Below are positions 62,548 to 64,000 of a stretch of 64,000 bases of DNA, piece after piece (positions within the stretch are counted from its first letter, which is position 1; every line of letters starts with the position of its first letter). A model generated the notes under the pieces. The model was not told the DNA's origin and did no database searches. It was given only the letters and a program-made list of their open reading frames with translations. Source of the DNA: an uncultured Clostridium sp. Its GTDB lineage: Bacteria; Bacillota; Clostridia; Clostridiales; Clostridiaceae. The DNA lies in NCBI GenBank assembly GCA_903789665.1, contig CAIFEX010000016.1:1-64000 (forward strand). Direction: 5' to 3'. A program made the position numbers and the translations under genes.

Positions 62548-63105
62548 ATGAAACCAGATCTCAATTCTTTTGTAATGGTAGATCCCGATAAATGTGTAGG
62601 ATGCAGGGCCTGTGAGATTGCCTGTGCTGCAAAACATAGGGGAAAAAATAATCAGGGTCATACTATTGGAACCATGAATGGAATTGTAACTCCCAGAAGA
62701 TTTTTGGTAAAAAATAAGGGTACTGTAATGCCTATACAATGCAGACACTGTGAAGACGCGCCCTGTGCAAATGTATGTCCTGCAGAAGCTATAACCGAAA
62801 AAAACGGGAGTATAGTTATAAATGATAGAAAGTGTATAGGATGTAAAACTTGTGTTTTGGTTTGCCCTGTGGGAGCTGTAGATCTGCTGCCTAGAATCGA
62901 AAGCAAGACAATTACAGGTGGAATTGGAGTAAAAGTGAGATTGGCAGCTTATAAATGTGATTTATGCACGGAAGAAGGAGGAGATCCCGCCTGTGTGAGA
63001 GAGTGCCCTGAAGATGCACTCAGGGTGGTAGATCCCAGAGAAAACAAAAAAGACAGAAATGTCAAGGCAGCTTTGGAATTGAGGGAAGTAAATGGAAATG
63101 ACTGA
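62548..63105 (+). CDS. hytE1: Ferredoxin-like iron-sulfur subunit HytE1 (HycB/CooF-like)
   Basis: A 185-residue protein with four [4Fe-4S] motifs: CVGCRACEIAC, CRHCEDAPCANVCP, CIGCKTCVLVCP and CDLCTEEGGDPACVRECP. This pattern is typical of electron-transfer partners of formate dehydrogenases and hydrogenases. In the Hyt complex two such proteins (E1, E2) wire FdhA to the hydrogenase; E2 would lie beyond the window. ATG with AAAGGTGG. Confidence 0.92.
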   Translation: MKPDLNSFVMVDPDKCVGCRACEIACAAKHRGKNNQGHTIGTMNGIVTPRRFLVKNKGTVMPIQCRHCEDAPCANVCPAEAITEKNGSIVINDRKCIGCKTCVLVCPVGAVDLLPRIESKTITGGIGVKVRLAAYKCDLCTEEGGDPACVRECPEDALRVVDPRENKKDRNVKAALELREVNGND

Positions 63106-63146
63106 TCAATTGTTATAATAATCAGATAATAAGGGGGATGTTAGAT

Positions 63147-64000
63147 ATGCTTACAGGTATACCTATTGTAAATATAGATAAAGAGTTATGTACAGGATGC
63201 AGAAGATGTGCAGAAGTTTGCCCGGTTGATGCTATAGAAGGAGAAGAGGGTAAACCACAGTCGATAAATGCGGATAAATGCATAATGTGCGGGCAATGTG
63301 TTCAGATGTGTAAAGGCTATGAATCTGTATATGATCAGGTTCCGACTCCCATGAGCAAAAGGTTGTTTGACAGGGGGCTGCTGAATGATGTGGATGAACC
63401 ACTTTTTGCAGCGTATAATATGAGCCAGATAAAAGAAGTTAAAGATATATTAAAAAATAGAGATGTTTTTAAAATTGTACAGTGTGCACCTGCTGTAAGA
63501 GTTGCCCTCGGGGAAGACTTCGGTATGCCCCTTGGAACTTTAACCCCTGGTAAAATGGCAGCGGCACTTAGAAAGCTTGGCTTTGACAGGGTATATGATA
63601 CCAATTTTGGAGCTGATCTCACTATAATGGAAGAGGGCAGCGAATTATTGAAGAGGATAACAGAAGGGGGCGTGCTGCCTATGTTTACTTCCTGCTGTCC
63701 TGCCTGGGTGAAATATTTGGAACAGACTTGTCCGGAACTTCTTCCACATCTTTCAACTTGCAAGTCTCCCCAGCAGATGGCCGGTGTTATTTTTAAAACC
63801 TATGGGGCACAGGTAGATAAAGTAGACCCAGCCAAAATGTATACTGTGTCTGTAATGCCGTGTACCTGCAAGGAATTTGAGTGTGAGAGAGAAGAAATGC
63901 AGGACAGCGGGTACAGGGATGTGGATATAGCCATAACTACAAGAGAACTGGCATATCTGCTGAAAGATGCGAATATTGATTTTAACAGACTGGATGAAGA
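63147..64000 (+). CDS. hytA: [FeFe]-hydrogenase catalytic subunit HytA (partial, 5' part)
   Basis: The frame stays open from ATG 63147 to the window end (about 284 codons), so the 3' part is missing. Two N-terminal [4Fe-4S] clusters are at Cys15/18/21/25 and Cys45/48/51/55. The H-cluster domain shows motif L1 TSCCPAW (Cys183, Cys184) and L2 MPCTCKEFE (Cys239, Lys242, Glu245); L3 lies outside. The hydrogenase uses or makes H2 in the bifurcating complex. Shine-Dalgarno AAGGGGG. It follows hytE1 by 41 bases. Confidence 0.95.
   Translation, partial: MLTGIPIVNIDKELCTGCRRCAEVCPVDAIEGEEGKPQSINADKCIMCGQCVQMCKGYESVYDQVPTPMSKRLFDRGLLNDVDEPLFAAYNMSQIKEVKDILKNRDVFKIVQCAPAVRVALGEDFGMPLGTLTPGKMAAALRKLGFDRVYDTNFGADLTIMEEGSELLKRITEGGVLPMFTSCCPAWVKYLEQTCPELLPHLSTCKSPQQMAGVIFKTYGAQVDKVDPAKMYTVSVMPCTCKEFECEREEMQDSGYRDVDIAITTRELAYLLKDANIDFNRLDE

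Noticed and set aside
1-64000. Prophage, transposon or integrated element
   Set aside because: No transposase, integrase, recombinase or terminal repeats were seen, and gene content is core metabolism throughout.

Overview
The window is AT-rich bacterial DNA with strong AGGAGG-type ribosome binding sites, frequent TTG/GTG starts and consensus sigma-A promoters. It looks like a Clostridium of the acetogenic group (C. ljungdahlii / C. autoethanogenum type). The support is a Re-type citrate synthase beside aconitase and isocitrate dehydrogenase, several corrinoid methyltransferase genes, spore germination receptors, and above all a selenocysteine formate dehydrogenase in one gene run with maturation genes and an electron-bifurcating [FeFe]-hydrogenase of the Hyt type. 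No phage, insertion sequence or CRISPR array was seen.

Layout. 1-0.2 kb: end of an rRNA operon (5S tail, tRNA-Asn, terminator). 0.2-1.9 kb (minus): acyltransferase and an MBL-fold lipoprotein. 2.0-6.6 kb: the oxidative branch to 2-oxoglutarate (Re-citrate synthase, aconitase, NAD-type isocitrate dehydrogenase). 6.7-11.8 kb: metY (minus) and metH (plus), each behind its own SAM-I riboswitch, the two leaders lying back to back; then an unknown TIM-barrel gene. 11.8-16.9 kb: a polar amino-acid ABC transporter followed by argG-argH. 16.9-19.7 kb: a DUF378 protein, a Lrp/AsnC regulator divergent from asnA with a 38-bp palindrome between them, and a small membrane protein. 19.7-26.4 kb: a corrinoid methyltransferase island with two UroD-fold methyltransferases (each followed by a homologous ~50-residue ORF), an MtrH-like methyltransferase, two corrinoid proteins, a GntR regulator and a DUF1638 protein. 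26.4-29.8 kb (minus): class II ribonucleotide reductase nrdJ with two NrdR boxes at its promoter. 29.8-35 kb: gamma-carbonic-anhydrase-like protein, LysM/M14 peptidase, YaaR-like protein, Ca-type P-ATPase. 35-37.7 kb: a sigma-54 activator divergent from a membrane transporter that has a sigma-54 promoter and long palindromes upstream. 37.7-38.6 kb: CvfB-like S1 protein. 38.6-46.6 kb: two germinant-receptor sets arranged divergently. 46.6-54.3 kb: nadE, nfeD plus an SPFH protein, addB, surE. 54.3-64 kb: a structured RNA of unknown class with its own promoter and terminator, then fdhA (Sec at codon 139), moeA, mobB, fdhD, hytC, hytB, hytD, hytE1 and hytA, the last cut by the window end.

How the parts fit. 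The last 10 kb would encode a soluble machine linking H2, ferredoxin, NADP and formate/CO2, with the molybdo/tungstopterin maturation genes inside the same run. The methyltransferase island would feed methyl groups from an unknown methylated substrate to tetrahydrofolate and so into the same C1 pathway. Many regulatory sites could be read directly: SAM-I riboswitches, NrdR boxes, a sigma-54 promoter and several TTGACA-17-TATAAT promoters. The least explained items are the paired small ORFs of the methyltransferase island, the RNA upstream of fdhA, and the palindromes around the sigma-54 locus.
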